Part shown: positions 1 to 8,797 of the stretch, one piece after another
Layout of the letters: every line of letters starts with the position of its first letter
Numbering within the stretch: position 1 is the stretch's first letter
Assembly (NCBI GenBank): GCA_022340585.1
Contig: JAJDNS010000130.1
Span: 1 to 59,673 of the forward strand
Length of the DNA: 59,673 nt
Direction of reading: 5' to 3'
From: Acidobacteriota bacterium
GTDB taxonomy: Bacteria > Acidobacteriota > Vicinamibacteria > Fen-336
Notes under the pieces: generated by a model
Seen by the model: the letters and a program-made list of their open reading frames with translations, nothing else
What the model was told of the DNA's origin: nothing
Database searches by the model: none
Translations under genes and position numbers: made by a program

Positions 1-1
1 C

Positions 2-907
2 GCGGTGGAGCCCGACGAGGAGGTGAGCGAGATGCTGCGGAGCCTCGGCTACCTCTCGGGCGCCACCAGCACGGGTGTCCGGGAAGGGACCCTGGATCCG
101 AAGGACGGCATCGCGCTCGCCCGGGACTACGAGCAGGCACGGGCCCTGCTCAAGGCCGGGCACAGCGGGGAGGCCAGAGGAAAGCTGGAGCGGCTCGTCC
201 AGCGCAGCCCGAACAGCGTCCCGTTCCTCACCGCGTACGCGGCGGCACTGCAGGCGGCTGGAGGGGACCAGGCGGCCATCGACGTCCTGCGCCAGGCCAC
301 CGAGCTCAATGCGGGCAACGATCTCCTGCAGCTTCAGCTCGGGGACGCCCATCTCCACGCCGGGAATCTGGAGGAGGCGCGTGCGCGGTACCAGCTCGTG
401 CTCGAGCTGAATCCGCGCTCCGCTCGCGCCTGGCTCGGACTCGCCGACCTGGCCCACAGGAGGCAGGACCCCGCGGAGGAGCGTCGCCTGCTCGACCGCG
501 CGCTCGCGGCGGGAACGAGCAGCGCCCTCATCCTCACCCGTCTGGGGCAGATCGAGCTGGCAACGCGAGAACTGGCGTCGGCCGAGCGGCATCTCGAGGA
601 GGCGACCCACCTCGTGCCGGGACTGGCCTCGGCGTGGTGGGTGTGGGGTGAGGCGGCAGAGGCCGACGGACGCCTGGAGGTGGCCGCGGCTCGCTTCGCC
701 AGGGCCGTCGCCGGTGCCGCCGAGGATGAGGCAGCCCTCCGACACCTGGGCCAGCTTCTCCGCGAGCTGGGTCGTGAGGCCGAAGCCGGCGTCTACCTCG
801 ATCGGGCCAAGGCCCTCGAAGAGCAGCGCCGACCCGGCACCGGGGCGTCTACTACAACCCCTTCGCCATCAGGTAGTACGCCTCGTTCCAGCGCAGCTCC
901 TTCTTGA
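2..907 (+). CDS. Sulfatase/TPR fusion protein, C-terminal part (5' end outside window)
   Basis: The reading frame is open to the left edge, so this is the end of a longer gene. The first visible residues ([15 protein letters not shown]) match the typical end of sulfatase/alkaline-phosphatase-fold domains, as does the LRALGYLS ending of the sulfatase at 5514-6860. About 230 residues of tetratricopeptide-type helical repeats follow (e.g. [28 protein letters not shown], shown here only as its core pattern of A/G/Y/P positions). Sulfatase domains with C-terminal TPRs are known as large exported or membrane-linked proteins. The last 18 or so codons are low-complexity Ser/Thr/Pro and lie antisense to the end of araA, a 56-bp tail-to-tail overlap, so the C-terminal tail may be dispensable. 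The TPR call is firm; assignment to a sulfatase fusion is inferred from the short N-terminal remnant. Confidence 0.7.
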   Translation, partial: AVEPDEEVSEMLRSLGYLSGATSTGVREGTLDPKDGIALARDYEQARALLKAGHSGEARGKLERLVQRSPNSVPFLTAYAAALQAAGGDQAAIDVLRQATELNAGNDLLQLQLGDAHLHAGNLEEARARYQLVLELNPRSARAWLGLADLAHRRQDPAEERRLLDRALAAGTSSALILTRLGQIELATRELASAERHLEEATHLVPGLASAWWVWGEAAEADGRLEVAAARFARAVAGAAEDEAALRHLGQLLRELGREAEAGVYLDRAKALEEQRRPGTGASTTTPSPSGSTPRSSAAPS

Positions 908-2348
908 GCTCGCGGAGGCGGGTCTCCTTGTCGATCAGGACGAACTCGATCCCTGCCATCTCGGCGTAGTCCTCCAGGTGCTCGGGGGTGAGGGACTGGG
1001 TGAAGGCGGTGTGGTGTGCCCCGCCGGCGTGGATCCACGCCCCCGCCGCCACCTTGAGGTTGGGCTGGGGGACCCATACCGCCCGCGCGGTCGGGAGGTG
1101 CGGCAGCGCCCCGTCGGGCGCGACGACGTCCACGGCGTTCACGATGAGCCGGAAGCGGTTGCCCAGGTCGATCAGTGAGGCGTTGAGGGCGGGGCCGGCC
1201 CCGGCGCAGAAGACCAGCCGCGCGGGGTCGGCCTTGCCCCCGATGCCCAGGGGGTGGACCTCGAGGGAGGGCTTGCCCTCCGCGGTCGAGGGGCAGACCT
1301 CGAGCATGTGGGCCCCGAGGACCTTGGTGTTCCGGGGATCGAGGTGGTAGGTATAGTCCTCCATGAAGGATGTGCCGCCATCGAGCCCCTCCGCCATCAC
1401 CTTCATGGCTCGGACGAGGGCCGCGGTCTTCCAGTCGCCCTCCGCTCCGAAGCCGTAGCCGGACGCCATGAGCCGCTGCACGGCGAGGCCCGGGAGCTGC
1501 TCGAGGCCGTGGAGGTTCTCGAAAGTCGTGGTGAAGGCGCCGAAGCCACCCTCCTCGAGGAACGCCCGCATGCCGAGCTCGATCCGGGCCTGTCCGCGCA
1601 CGTTGTCGCGGGCGCTCGCCGCGACCTTGAGCTCGTACTCCCGCCCGTACTCCTCGACCAGGGCATCGACCGCGGCGTCCTTCACCGCGTCGATGCAGGC
1701 AACCAGGTCGCCCATCCCGTAGCCGTTCACGGAGTACCCGAACTGGCGCTGGGCCGAGACCTTGTTGCCCTCGGTGACCGCCACCTCGCGCATGTTGTCG
1801 CCGAACCGGGCCACCTTCAGGCGTCGCGTCTCGGCCCAGCCGCAGGCGGCCCGGGCCCAGGCCCCCACCCGGTCCTGGACCTCCGGGTCCTCCCAGTGAC
1901 CGACGACGACCTTGCGCTCCTGGCGCAGCCGGGTGCAGATGAAGCCGAACTCGCGATCGCCGTGGGCGGCCTGGTTCAGGTTCATGAAGTCCATGTCGAT
2001 CGCGTCCCACGGCAGGTCGCGATTGAACTGGGTGTGGAGGTGGAGGTAGGGCTTCTGCAGCGCCGTGAGACCGGCGATCCACATCTTCGCGGGAGAGAAG
2101 GTGTGCATCCACAAGACCAGGCCGACGCAGCGCTCGGCGGTGTTGGCCTCGGCCAGGAGACCGAGGATCTCGTCCGGGGTCTTGACCACGGGCTTGAAGA
2201 CCACCCGGCACGGGATCTCCGGGGAGCCGTCGAGGGCGGCCGCGACCTTCTGAGAGTTCTCGGCCACCTGCCGGAGGGTCTCCGGGCCGTAGAGATTCTG
2301 GCTGCCGGTCACGAACCAGACTTCGGACTGCTTCAGCGCATCGCTCAA
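852..2348 (-). CDS. araA: L-arabinose isomerase (TTG start)
   Basis: Converts L-arabinose to L-ribulose in the cytoplasm. The family is recognised along its whole length: [15 protein letters not shown] at the N-terminus, metal/catalytic residues in AEGDW (Glu near 302), MEDYTY (Glu near 328), GAHMLE (His near 345) and GGAHHT (His near 443), and the ending [14 protein letters not shown] at 2348 preceded by GAGGAGG at a 6-nt spacing gives 498 residues, almost exactly the length of E. coli AraA. The in-frame GTG at 2414 would add a poorly conserved 22-residue extension and has no ribosome site. No araB, araD or arabinose transporter lies next to it, so the rest of the pathway must be elsewhere. 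Its 3' end overlaps the TPR gene tail to tail. Confidence 0.95.
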   Translation of the reverse strand: MSDALKQSEVWFVTGSQNLYGPETLRQVAENSQKVAAALDGSPEIPCRVVFKPVVKTPDEILGLLAEANTAERCVGLVLWMHTFSPAKMWIAGLTALQKPYLHLHTQFNRDLPWDAIDMDFMNLNQAAHGDREFGFICTRLRQERKVVVGHWEDPEVQDRVGAWARAACGWAETRRLKVARFGDNMREVAVTEGNKVSAQRQFGYSVNGYGMGDLVACIDAVKDAAVDALVEEYGREYELKVAASARDNVRGQARIELGMRAFLEEGGFGAFTTTFENLHGLEQLPGLAVQRLMASGYGFGAEGDWKTAALVRAMKVMAEGLDGGTSFMEDYTYHLDPRNTKVLGAHMLEVCPSTAEGKPSLEVHPLGIGGKADPARLVFCAGAGPALNASLIDLGNRFRLIVNAVDVVAPDGALPHLPTARAVWVPQPNLKVAAGAWIHAGGAHHTAFTQSLTPEHLEDYAEMAGIEFVLIDKETRLRELKKELRWNEAYYLMAKGL

Positions 2349-2392
2349 GATGGGCCTCCTCCCGGGCACCCCGGGGCACGCAGGAACCTCGA

Positions 2393-2411
2393 GCCGCGCC
2401 CCTGGCGCGGC
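2393..2411 (-). other. Strong hairpin in the araA 5' leader
   Basis: GCCGCGCC (2393-2400) and GGCGCGGC (2404-2411) form a perfect 8-bp stem with a 3-nt loop. It lies about 45 nt before the TTG start of araA and downstream of the probable -10 element. A second GC-rich self-complementary stretch (CCCGGGCACCCCGGGG) lies between it and the ribosome site. The structure is visible; a role in mRNA stability or translation control is inferred. Confidence 0.5.
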
Positions 2412-2427
2412 CACTCACCCCGCTTCA

Positions 2428-2453
2428 GAGGATAACCGATCGCCCCGGATCGG
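2428..2453 (-). promoter_or_regulatory. Probable araA promoter with overlapping palindromic operator
   Basis: Reading the minus strand, TATCCT (2433-2428) is a plausible -10. Immediately upstream is a perfect dyad, CCGATC-N6-GATCGG (2436-2453), which would occupy the -35/spacer region. A palindrome in that position is typical of repressor sites (LacI/GntR-type sugar regulators, for example). No regulator gene is present in the window, so its identity is unknown. Confidence 0.4.
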
Positions 2454-2583
2454 GCGACGGAGGAGTCGTCCCCGTCCGCTCACCGGATCGTCAGAAGTTG
2501 CTCAGGAGGGGCTCAGGGCAGGGACGACCCGGGGGACGACCATGGGTCGAGGAGGGCCGGAGTCGCTGCGCGTCCGCGAGCGC

Positions 2584-2613
2584 TTGGCAATCCCGGCAGA
2601 CCGATGGTAAAAA
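2584..2613 (+). promoter_or_regulatory. Sigma70-like promoter of the YjbQ-like gene
   Basis: TTGGCA (2584-2589) is one mismatch from the -35 consensus. It is followed after 18 nt by TAAAAA (2608-2613) with an extended-10 TG at 2605-2606. Transcription would start near 2620, so the in-frame ATGs at 2604 and 2613 would lie in the promoter and the ATG at 2628 becomes the likely start. Confidence 0.5.
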
Positions 2614-2627
2614 TGCTCTCTGGCAGA

Positions 2628-3695
2628 ATGAGCTCCGCACCCAACGAGATTCGCCTCGCCCTGAGTCCCAGCCGCCGCTTCGAAGCGATCGACGTGAACG
2701 AGAAGATCGCGGCCGAGGCCGGGGACATCCTGCAGCGCTATCGCAGGACGCTGTACTGCTCGCTCCACACGACCGCGGGCTACCTGGACCAGAGCCTGTC
2801 CGCCCGCATGCACCATCAGCACGGCCGGCTCGCGAAGTTCTTCGACGCGTTCCACTCGGTCTTCCCCCAGGACGCCGAGTACCGACACGACCAGATGGAG
2901 CTGCGGAGCGAGCTCACCGAGGAACAGAAGGAGGTGGAGCCTCGCAACGGGGACTCTCACCTGACCTTCATCGGCTCGGGAATGCGGAACTGCGTGACCT
3001 ATCGCAACCAGCCGCCGGCTCCGGTCTTCTTCATCGACCTCGACGGCACGAACGCTGGCACCTGCCGCGAGCGGAGGACGACCATCCTGGCCTACGACGA
3101 CGAGGAGGTCGTGGCCCGGGACACGCTCACGGTTCCGGTGTCACCGCACCCCCTCGACTCGGTGAACCTGGCCGACCCGAAGCTCGGGTTGATCGAGCGG
3201 GTCAACGATCTGCTCGCCCGGGCGGGTCTGGAGAAGGGTCGGGTGGACATCTCGCTTCCCCCGGCGGAACGGAACGTCGGACTCACGGTGAACGAGTACG
3301 AGACCATGCTCATGCGGCACGATCTCGTCGAGGTGCTCCAGGACCCGCTGAAGTTCGCCGCGCAGCGAGGGCGTCACATGATCGACGATCCCCTCGCCAT
3401 CCCCAGCAAGACCATCAACTACGCCAAGTACGACGTTCCCCGACTCCTGAACTCGCTCCTCGACGCCCTCCACTGGGAGCAGTCGGTGCTCGAGCGGCTG
3501 GTCGCGAAGGTCATGGCCGTGCCCGCCCAGCGGCTGCTGCGCTCGCGACGGGTCACGTTCCTGGCTTCCGACGAGAACTCCGGGGGCCGCGCTCGCATGG
3601 TGCGCGGCACGTACCAGAGCCCGATCCTGGTGCAGTGGCGTCCGTCGGACAGCCGGTCCCGCAGCCTCGACGTCACCGTCGTCAGGCTGCGCTAG
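2628..3695 (+). CDS. YjbQ/UPF0047-like protein with C-terminal extension
   Basis: Residues 10-175 resemble the YjbQ (UPF0047) fold. There is an HTTAGYL motif where YjbQ has HTSASLT, an acidic/His stretch (FPQDAEYRHDQ), then NGDSHLTFIGSG and a loop ending FIDLDGTNAGTCRERRTTI that matches the active-site order of the family. YjbQ proteins have been linked to a secondary thiamine-phosphate synthase activity. The protein is about 355 residues against roughly 140 for YjbQ. The extra C-terminal half (about 180-350) is not recognised; it is hydrophilic and includes a probable helical region. The start at 2628 is chosen from the promoter position. The stop TAG overlaps the oppositely directed stop of the nitrilase gene within a shared CTAG. 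The fold assignment is moderately sure, the substrate is unknown. Confidence 0.6.
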   Translation: MSSAPNEIRLALSPSRRFEAIDVNEKIAAEAGDILQRYRRTLYCSLHTTAGYLDQSLSARMHHQHGRLAKFFDAFHSVFPQDAEYRHDQMELRSELTEEQKEVEPRNGDSHLTFIGSGMRNCVTYRNQPPAPVFFIDLDGTNAGTCRERRTTILAYDDEEVVARDTLTVPVSPHPLDSVNLADPKLGLIERVNDLLARAGLEKGRVDISLPPAERNVGLTVNEYETMLMRHDLVEVLQDPLKFAAQRGRHMIDDPLAIPSKTINYAKYDVPRLLNSLLDALHWEQSVLERLVAKVMAVPAQRLLRSRRVTFLASDENSGGRARMVRGTYQSPILVQWRPSDSRSRSLDVTVVRLR

Positions 3696-4960
3696 CGCTC
3701 CTCGGCCCAGACGGGGGCCTCGCGCCAGATGCGGGCGCGCCAGTCCCGGAGCCACGGCCAGAGGGTCCGCTCACCGAGATCGACCTCGGCCATGACGATC
3801 TCGGGGTCCTCGCGGGCGTCGGCGATGCGCTGCCCCCGGCGGTCGAAGATGCCGGTGCGGAAATCGTAGCCGCTGGCCACGATGTACACCTGGTTCTCCA
3901 TGGCTCGGGCACTCACCAGCGCCTCCTCCCCTCCCCAGATCGGGAGGAAGATGACCTCGGCCCCCCGGGCGGCGAGCGCCCGAGCCACCTCGGGGTAGCT
4001 GGAGTCCCAGCAGATCATGATGCCCACGCGTCCGAAGTCGGTCTCGAATACCGGGGTGTCGGCGCCCGGAGTGAGCCCCCCCTCGATCTCCTCGTCGGGC
4101 AGGCTCATCTTGCGGTAGCGCCCCGCGAGCTTCCCGTCGCGACCGACGAGCACCGCGGTGTTGTAGACCCTGGTGCCCTCGCGCTCGTACACCCCGGCCA
4201 CGACCCACACCTGGTGACGCCGGGCCAGCTTCCCGAGGAAGGTGGTGGTCGGCCCGGGGACGGGCTCGGCCGCTCCCGCGTAGGTGAAGCCGTTGCCGAC
4301 CACGGTGATCCCCTCCGGCAGCACCACGACGTCCGCCCCCCGCTCGGCGGCCTGCTCGACCAGCCCGCCGAAGACCTGCCGGTTCTCCGCCGGCGATCTC
4401 GTCTCCTTCGGCTGGTGGTTCACCGCCGCGAGGCGGACTCGTCGAGGCTCGGGAGGGTCGGCCTCGCGCAGGGCCACGTCCCGCCAGAGCACCTCACCCT
4501 CCGCCGCCCAGCGGAGGTGGAGCTCCAGGCGGGCGCGGGTCGCCTCCTCCGGCGCTCGGTACACGCCCGAGACCACCGTCCACCCGCTCTCGTCCGGCGT
4601 GCCGGTCGCGGCCGGGTACTCCATCGCCCGCCGCGATCGGTCCGACCCGTCGATCCAGACGACGCGCGCGAGCACGCTGCGCTCGGGGTTCCCGACGCGG
4701 AGAGTGCGGTACGCGGCCTGGAACGCGTAGACCCGGTCGGGGTCGACCGGCACCTCGCGCACCCACCGACCATCGACGGCCGCGTCCCCCTTTCCGCCGA
4801 GCCCGAGCAGGAGCCGCCCCCCCGCGTCGCGCTCCGTCCAGGAGCGGGGCGCGATCTCGTCCCGCACGGCGTACGCCGTCCAGCCCTCCTCGTCGGCACC
4901 AGCGGGACCGGCGCCGAGCCCGGCGAGGACGGTCAGGAAGGCCAGGACGAGGCGTGGCAT
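3692..4960 (-). CDS. Exported carbon-nitrogen hydrolase (nitrilase superfamily)
   Basis: A signal peptide (about residues 1-22, ending GPAGA) is followed by about 140 residues that look like a beta-sandwich accessory region, then a nitrilase domain (about 170-420). The catalytic triad is visible: Glu in VVLPEG (near 215), Lys in GRYRKMSLPDEE (near 282) and Cys in MICWDSSYPE (near 316). Members hydrolyse amides or nitriles; an exported one could act on cell-wall or peptide amides, but the substrate cannot be read from sequence. The start ATG has GGAGG 4 nt upstream. It lies 25 bp downstream of the bactofilin gene on the same strand, so the two are probably cotranscribed. Confidence 0.85.
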   Translation of the reverse strand: MPRLVLAFLTVLAGLGAGPAGADEEGWTAYAVRDEIAPRSWTERDAGGRLLLGLGGKGDAAVDGRWVREVPVDPDRVYAFQAAYRTLRVGNPERSVLARVVWIDGSDRSRRAMEYPAATGTPDESGWTVVSGVYRAPEEATRARLELHLRWAAEGEVLWRDVALREADPPEPRRVRLAAVNHQPKETRSPAENRQVFGGLVEQAAERGADVVVLPEGITVVGNGFTYAGAAEPVPGPTTTFLGKLARRHQVWVVAGVYEREGTRVYNTAVLVGRDGKLAGRYRKMSLPDEEIEGGLTPGADTPVFETDFGRVGIMICWDSSYPEVARALAARGAEVIFLPIWGGEEALVSARAMENQVYIVASGYDFRTGIFDRRGQRIADAREDPEIVMAEVDLGERTLWPWLRDWRARIWREAPVWAEER

Positions 4961-4985
4961 GGTGCCTCCGGTGGTGGCCGCCGGT

Positions 4986-5426
4986 CTAGCGCGGCTCCGG
5001 GCCGACCCCGCGTTTCTCCTGGAAGGACGTGGGCTGCCCGCTCCCCCCGCCCCCCTCCATGTGGATGTGACCCTCGAAGTGGCAGCCGTCGGCGAGGGCC
5101 ACCGACCCCGCGGTGATGTCGCCTTCCACCCGGGCGGTGGCGCGCACCTCGAGCTTGCCCCGGACGATGAGGGGCCCCTTCAGCTCACCCTCGACGACCG
5201 CGTCGCCGGCGGTGACCGGGCCCACCACTCGGGCGGTGCGGTGCAGGTGACACAGTCCCTCGACGCTGATCGATCCTTCGACCCTCCCGGCCAGCTCCAG
5301 GGTCTGGGCCCCGACCAGGTCGCCCTCGAGGCGGATGCCGGCGGTGATCGATGTCATCGGACTGCGGTCGATGTCGGTGAAGCGGCGGGAGGGAGCGGCC
5401 TCAGGGGAAGGTGGTGTCTGAGCCAT
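4986..5426 (-). CDS. Bactofilin (polymer-forming cytoskeletal protein)
   Basis: The protein has 146 residues. A Pro-rich, disordered N-terminus is followed by the regular right-handed beta-helix of bactofilins (about 25-125), seen as repeating G-hydrophobic-x-hydrophobic rungs such as LEGDLVGAQTLELAGRVEG and VVEGELKGPLIVRGKLEV. A short charged tail follows. Bactofilins polymerise without nucleotide and act as scaffolds for cell shape or envelope enzymes. Cotranscription with an exported nitrilase fits an envelope role, though that link is inference. A TATCAT hexamer lies 7 nt before the start codon with no ribosome site between, suggesting a leaderless transcript. Confidence 0.9.
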   Translation of the reverse strand: MAQTPPSPEAAPSRRFTDIDRSPMTSITAGIRLEGDLVGAQTLELAGRVEGSISVEGLCHLHRTARVVGPVTAGDAVVEGELKGPLIVRGKLEVRATARVEGDITAGSVALADGCHFEGHIHMEGGGGSGQPTSFQEKRGVGPEPR

Positions 5427-5433
5427 GGCTCAG

Positions 5434-5439
5434 ATGATA
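5434..5439 (-). promoter_or_regulatory. -10 element of the bactofilin gene (leaderless type)
   Basis: TATCAT on the minus strand ends 7 nt upstream of the ATG at 5426, with no Shine-Dalgarno in the gap. The predicted transcription start falls on or next to the start codon. The same hexamer occurs in the same kind of position before ypdA and the diguanylate cyclase gene. Confidence 0.5.
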
Positions 5440-5513
5440 CCGGAGGCTCGCCGGATTCAGGAGCCGCTCCGCGGTCCCCCCGCCCGCCGACGCGGAGGCT
5501 TCCTCGACGCGGA

Positions 5514-6860
5514 TCAGGGTTGCTCTTGCCGGCTGAGGTAGCCGAGGGCCCGGAGCTGCTCCAGCGTGCTGTCCTCCAGCTCCACGGCGTTCGTCGACGG
5601 AGGCGGCAGAAGGCCCCACCACTCCTCCACCGCCTGGCGGAGCTCCTCGACCCGGCGGGCCTCGGCCGGCGCGACATCCCGGGTCTCGAGGGGGTCGGCT
5701 TCGAGGTTGAAGAGGCGGACGCCGTCGAGCTTCCACGGACGCCGGCGATACGACACGCTGGGCGGGGTCGCGTCGAGCTCGGAGAGGGCCGGCCGGTCCT
5801 CGGAAGCAGAGCCCGGGGACCAGAGGGACCGGAGGCTCACCCCCTGGAAGGTCTCGGGGATTGGCACCCCCGCGAGATCGAGAATCGTGGGGGCGATGTC
5901 GAGGCTCCGCACGCTCGAAGACACCCGAGTGCCGGCGTGGGCGTTCCCCGGGAGCTTGACGATCAGGGGAACCCGGAGCAGCTCCTCGTACAGCGTGTGG
6001 CCGTGCCAGCCCACCGACCCGTGCTCCCCGAACTCCTCTCCGTGGTCGGAGGTGAGCACGATCAGAGCGTCTTCGAGGAAGTGCTGCCGGCGAAGGAACC
6101 GGTGGAGACGCCGAAAGCCGTCGTCGGTCGAACGCAGGTCGGTGTCGTACGCGTTGACGATGTGCCGCAGGTCCCGCTCGTCGATCGCCCGCGACCCGGA
6201 GTTGATCTCCTTGAGGAGCTCGACGGAGATGATCGGCGGCAGCGGGCCGTCGTAGTCACTCTCGAAGCCGGGCAGACCGCGGGCGACGTAGGGGTGGTGC
6301 GGCTCGTAGGTGTGGAGGAAGAGGAAGACCCGCTCCCCCCGATTCGCCCTCAGCCACTCGATCCCCAGGCCCGCCGTCTCGCGGAAGTTCTGGTTGAGCT
6401 CCGTCTCCTCGTACACCTGGAAGCCGCGGCCGAGGCCGAATCGGCGATCCAGCTGCCCCCCGCCGGTGAAAGCCACCGTCCGGTATCCGGCCGCGCGGAG
6501 CTGCCCGGCCAGGGTGGGCACGTCGGCCCCGAGGGCGTGACGCGCCGAGAACGAGGCGCCGTGGTGTCGCGGGATGCGCGACGTCAGGATCGACGCGTGC
6601 GAGGACAACGTCGCGCTCGCCTGGGCCACCGCGTCCTCGAAGACCACCGCGCTCGCGGCGAAGCGGTCGATGGCCGGCGAGGTCGGGCGATCGTATCCGT
6701 AGGTCCCCAGGTGGTCGGGTCGCACGGTGTCGAGCGAGATGAGGATGATGCGTTGGGGGCCCGTGCCCTCGTCCGGGACCGGGGGCGCGCCGCCGCGGCA
6801 GCCCGCCGAGAGGGCTCCGGCGAGCGCGAGGGGGAGCAGGGGGGGGACGTGGGATGCCAT
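5514..6860 (-). CDS. Sulfatase-family lipoprotein
   Basis: Starting at the ATG at 6860 the protein (448 residues) begins with a lipoprotein signal ending LSAGC, so it is probably anchored outside the cytoplasm. The alkaline-phosphatase/sulfatase fold is clear: SLDTVRPDHLGTYGYDRPTSP with the metal Asp, LTSDHGEEFGEHGSVGWHGH with metal ligands, and the LRALGYLS ending. The formylglycine motif (C/S-x-P-x-R) is absent; the equivalent segment reads SATLSSHASILTSR, as in sulfatase-like phosphodiesterases or transferases that use Ser/Thr. It is therefore more likely a phosphoester or phosphoglycerol-type enzyme than a true sulfatase. The upstream in-frame ATG at 6926 would place the signal peptide internally. 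Confidence 0.85.
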   Translation of the reverse strand: MASHVPPLLPLALAGALSAGCRGGAPPVPDEGTGPQRIILISLDTVRPDHLGTYGYDRPTSPAIDRFAASAVVFEDAVAQASATLSSHASILTSRIPRHHGASFSARHALGADVPTLAGQLRAAGYRTVAFTGGGQLDRRFGLGRGFQVYEETELNQNFRETAGLGIEWLRANRGERVFLFLHTYEPHHPYVARGLPGFESDYDGPLPPIISVELLKEINSGSRAIDERDLRHIVNAYDTDLRSTDDGFRRLHRFLRRQHFLEDALIVLTSDHGEEFGEHGSVGWHGHTLYEELLRVPLIVKLPGNAHAGTRVSSSVRSLDIAPTILDLAGVPIPETFQGVSLRSLWSPGSASEDRPALSELDATPPSVSYRRRPWKLDGVRLFNLEADPLETRDVAPAEARRVEELRQAVEEWWGLLPPPSTNAVELEDSTLEQLRALGYLSRQEQP

Positions 6861-6897
6861 GAGGTGTCCTGGAGGCTCTGGGCGGCAGGGCTGACCA

Positions 6898-6926
6898 TTC
6901 ATACCAGCACGCCCGGGTGGGGGCAA
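6898..6926 (-). promoter_or_regulatory. Sigma70-like promoter of the sulfatase gene
   Basis: On the minus strand TTGCCC (6926-6921) and TATGAA (6903-6898) are separated by exactly 17 nt, and TGG precedes the -10 (extended-10). It fires away from the symporter promoter at 6966-6971. Confidence 0.5.
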
Positions 6927-6965
6927 CCCCGCCGAGGAGATCGCCCGGCGGGCGCGATCTTCCGG

Positions 6966-6971
6966 TAGGAT
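6966..6971 (+). promoter_or_regulatory. Possible -10 of the AGCS symporter gene
   Basis: TAGGAT lies about 60 nt before the ATG at 7031 in the divergent intergenic region. No convincing -35 is seen. The leader would contain the GAGGAGG ribosome site at 7013-7019. Confidence 0.3.
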
Positions 6972-7030
6972 GGCCGGAATGCCCGCGCGCCCCGCCCCAA
7001 GGGGCCCGACGCGAGGAGGCCGAGAACCCG

Positions 7031-8788
7031 ATGCAGATCCTCGAACGAGTCGTGAACGCCCTCAGCTACTCCATCTGGGGCTTCGGCATCCCCATCGGGG
7101 GCGAGACCGTGCCCCTGGTGGTCATCGCCCTCCTGGGCACCGGGCTCTTCATGACCCTGAGGCTGGGCTTCATCCAGGTGCGCCGGCTCGGCCACGGCTT
7201 CGCCGTGACCTCCGGGAAGTACGACGACCCCAACGAGCCCGGGGACGTCTCCCACTTCCAGGCGCTCACCACCGCGCTCAGCGCGACCGTCGGAATCGGC
7301 AACATCGCCGGGGTGGCCATCGCCATCCACTGGGGGGGACCGGGCGCGCTGTTCTGGATGTGGGTGACCGCGGCCCTGGGGATGGCGGTCAAGTACTCCG
7401 AGGTCACCCTCGCCCAGCGCTACCGCGACGTGACCACCGACCACGACCCGCGCAAGTGGGAGGGCTCGGTGTCGGGCGGACCCATGTACTACATCGAGCG
7501 TGGGCTTGGCCCCTTCTTCAAGCCCCTGGCCGTCTTCTTCGCCGGGGCTCTCGGCCTCACCGCCTTCCTGACCGGCAACGCGGTCCAGGCCAACACCGTC
7601 GCCGACACGCTGCAGACGACCTTCGGGGTGCCCCCGTGGATCACCGGCCTCGCCGCCGCCTCGGTCGTGGCCCTCGTCATCATCGGCGGCATCACTCGCA
7701 TCGGACAGGTGACCGCGGTCCTGGCCCCCCTGATGGCCGCCATCTACGTGCTCGGGGCCGTGGTAATCCTGCTCCTGAACATCGGGGAGCTGGTCCCGAG
7801 TCTCCAGCTGATCTTCAAGGAAGCCTTCCAGCCCACCGCCGGGGTCGCGGGAACCGGAGCGGGCGTGTTCATGACCACGATGCTCTGGGGCGTCAAGCGG
7901 GGTCTCTTCTCCAACGAGGCGGGGCAGGGCTCGGCCCCCATCGCCCACGCCGCGGCCAAGACCGACGAGCCGGTCTCCGAGGGCGTGGTGGCCCTCGTCG
8001 AGCCCTTCGTCGACACCCTGGTGATCTGTACCATGACCGGGCTCGTCATCATCGCGACCGGGGCGTGGCAGGACCGCGTCCCCACCGAGATCTCCTTCCT
8101 GGGGGGCGACTCCTCCTACGTGGAGATCCAGGACCACGGCGGATACGCCGCGACGGCCGAGGTGCCGGCCGAGATCCGCGTCGAGGACGGCTTGGTCGGT
8201 TCCGGGTCGAACGGGGTGCGCCTCGCCTGGCACGAGGTCCCGGTGGAGCGGCTGTTCGTGGACGCGGCCCAGACCCGGTCCTTCACCGGGGTGATCCTCC
8301 CCGCCGACAACCAGGCCCGGGGTGACGATGGCGCCACCCACGCCACGCTGTTCGGGGATGCCGTCGAGAACGGGGCGCCGCTGACGATGGTGGCCTTCCG
8401 CAAGGGCCTGGGTGCCCTCGGCCCGATCATCGTGCTCCTCTCGGTTCTCCTGTTCGCGGTCTCGACCGCGATCTCGTGGAGCTACTACGGTGATCGTTGC
8501 GCCAACTACCTCTTCGGGCCACGGGCGATCCGACCCTACAAGGCGGCCTTCATCACCGCCCACTTCCTCGGGGCGGTGGTGTCGCTCTCGGTGGCGTGGA
8601 CCCTGGGCGACGTGTTCCTGGGGATCGTGATCCTCCCCAACCTGCTCGGGCTCCTGCTGCTGTCGGGCCAGGTGAAGGAGATGACCGACAGCTACTTCGC
8701 GCGCAAGCCCTGGATCGAGAACGCCGAGGTCGCGCGCCGCGCCCGGGAGGCACGGAAGGCCGGACACCACAAGCCCCCGGTCAGCTGA
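7031..8788 (+). CDS. Sodium:alanine/glycine symporter (AGCS family) with a large extracytoplasmic insertion
   Basis: A multi-pass membrane carrier taking up small neutral amino acids with Na+. Family motifs are intact: ALSATVGIGNIAGVA, GGPMYYIERGLG, GVKRGLFSNEAGQGSAPIAHAAA and ISWSYYGDRCANYLFG. The protein has 585 residues, about 100 more than usual. The extra material (about 347-445) sits after the TGAW segment and before ENGAPLTMVAF, a loop that is short in typical members; it is soluble, beta-rich in appearance and has no membrane segment. The start at 7031 gives the usual N-terminus (MQILERVVNALSY) and has GAGGAGG upstream at a rather long 11-nt spacing. Confidence 0.93.
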   Translation: MQILERVVNALSYSIWGFGIPIGGETVPLVVIALLGTGLFMTLRLGFIQVRRLGHGFAVTSGKYDDPNEPGDVSHFQALTTALSATVGIGNIAGVAIAIHWGGPGALFWMWVTAALGMAVKYSEVTLAQRYRDVTTDHDPRKWEGSVSGGPMYYIERGLGPFFKPLAVFFAGALGLTAFLTGNAVQANTVADTLQTTFGVPPWITGLAAASVVALVIIGGITRIGQVTAVLAPLMAAIYVLGAVVILLLNIGELVPSLQLIFKEAFQPTAGVAGTGAGVFMTTMLWGVKRGLFSNEAGQGSAPIAHAAAKTDEPVSEGVVALVEPFVDTLVICTMTGLVIIATGAWQDRVPTEISFLGGDSSYVEIQDHGGYAATAEVPAEIRVEDGLVGSGSNGVRLAWHEVPVERLFVDAAQTRSFTGVILPADNQARGDDGATHATLFGDAVENGAPLTMVAFRKGLGALGPIIVLLSVLLFAVSTAISWSYYGDRCANYLFGPRAIRPYKAAFITAHFLGAVVSLSVAWTLGDVFLGIVILPNLLGLLLLSGQVKEMTDSYFARKPWIENAEVARRAREARKAGHHKPPVS

Positions 8789-8797
8789 GTCACCCAC

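Noticed and set aside
2349..2414. Longer araA from the GTG at 2414
   Set aside because: Adds a Pro/Gly-rich extension, lacks a ribosome site and would encompass the leader hairpin; the TTG at 2348 has GAGGAGG and gives the family length.
6917..7030. N-terminal extension of the AGCS symporter
   Set aside because: The extension passes through the divergent promoter region and is unlike the family N-terminus.
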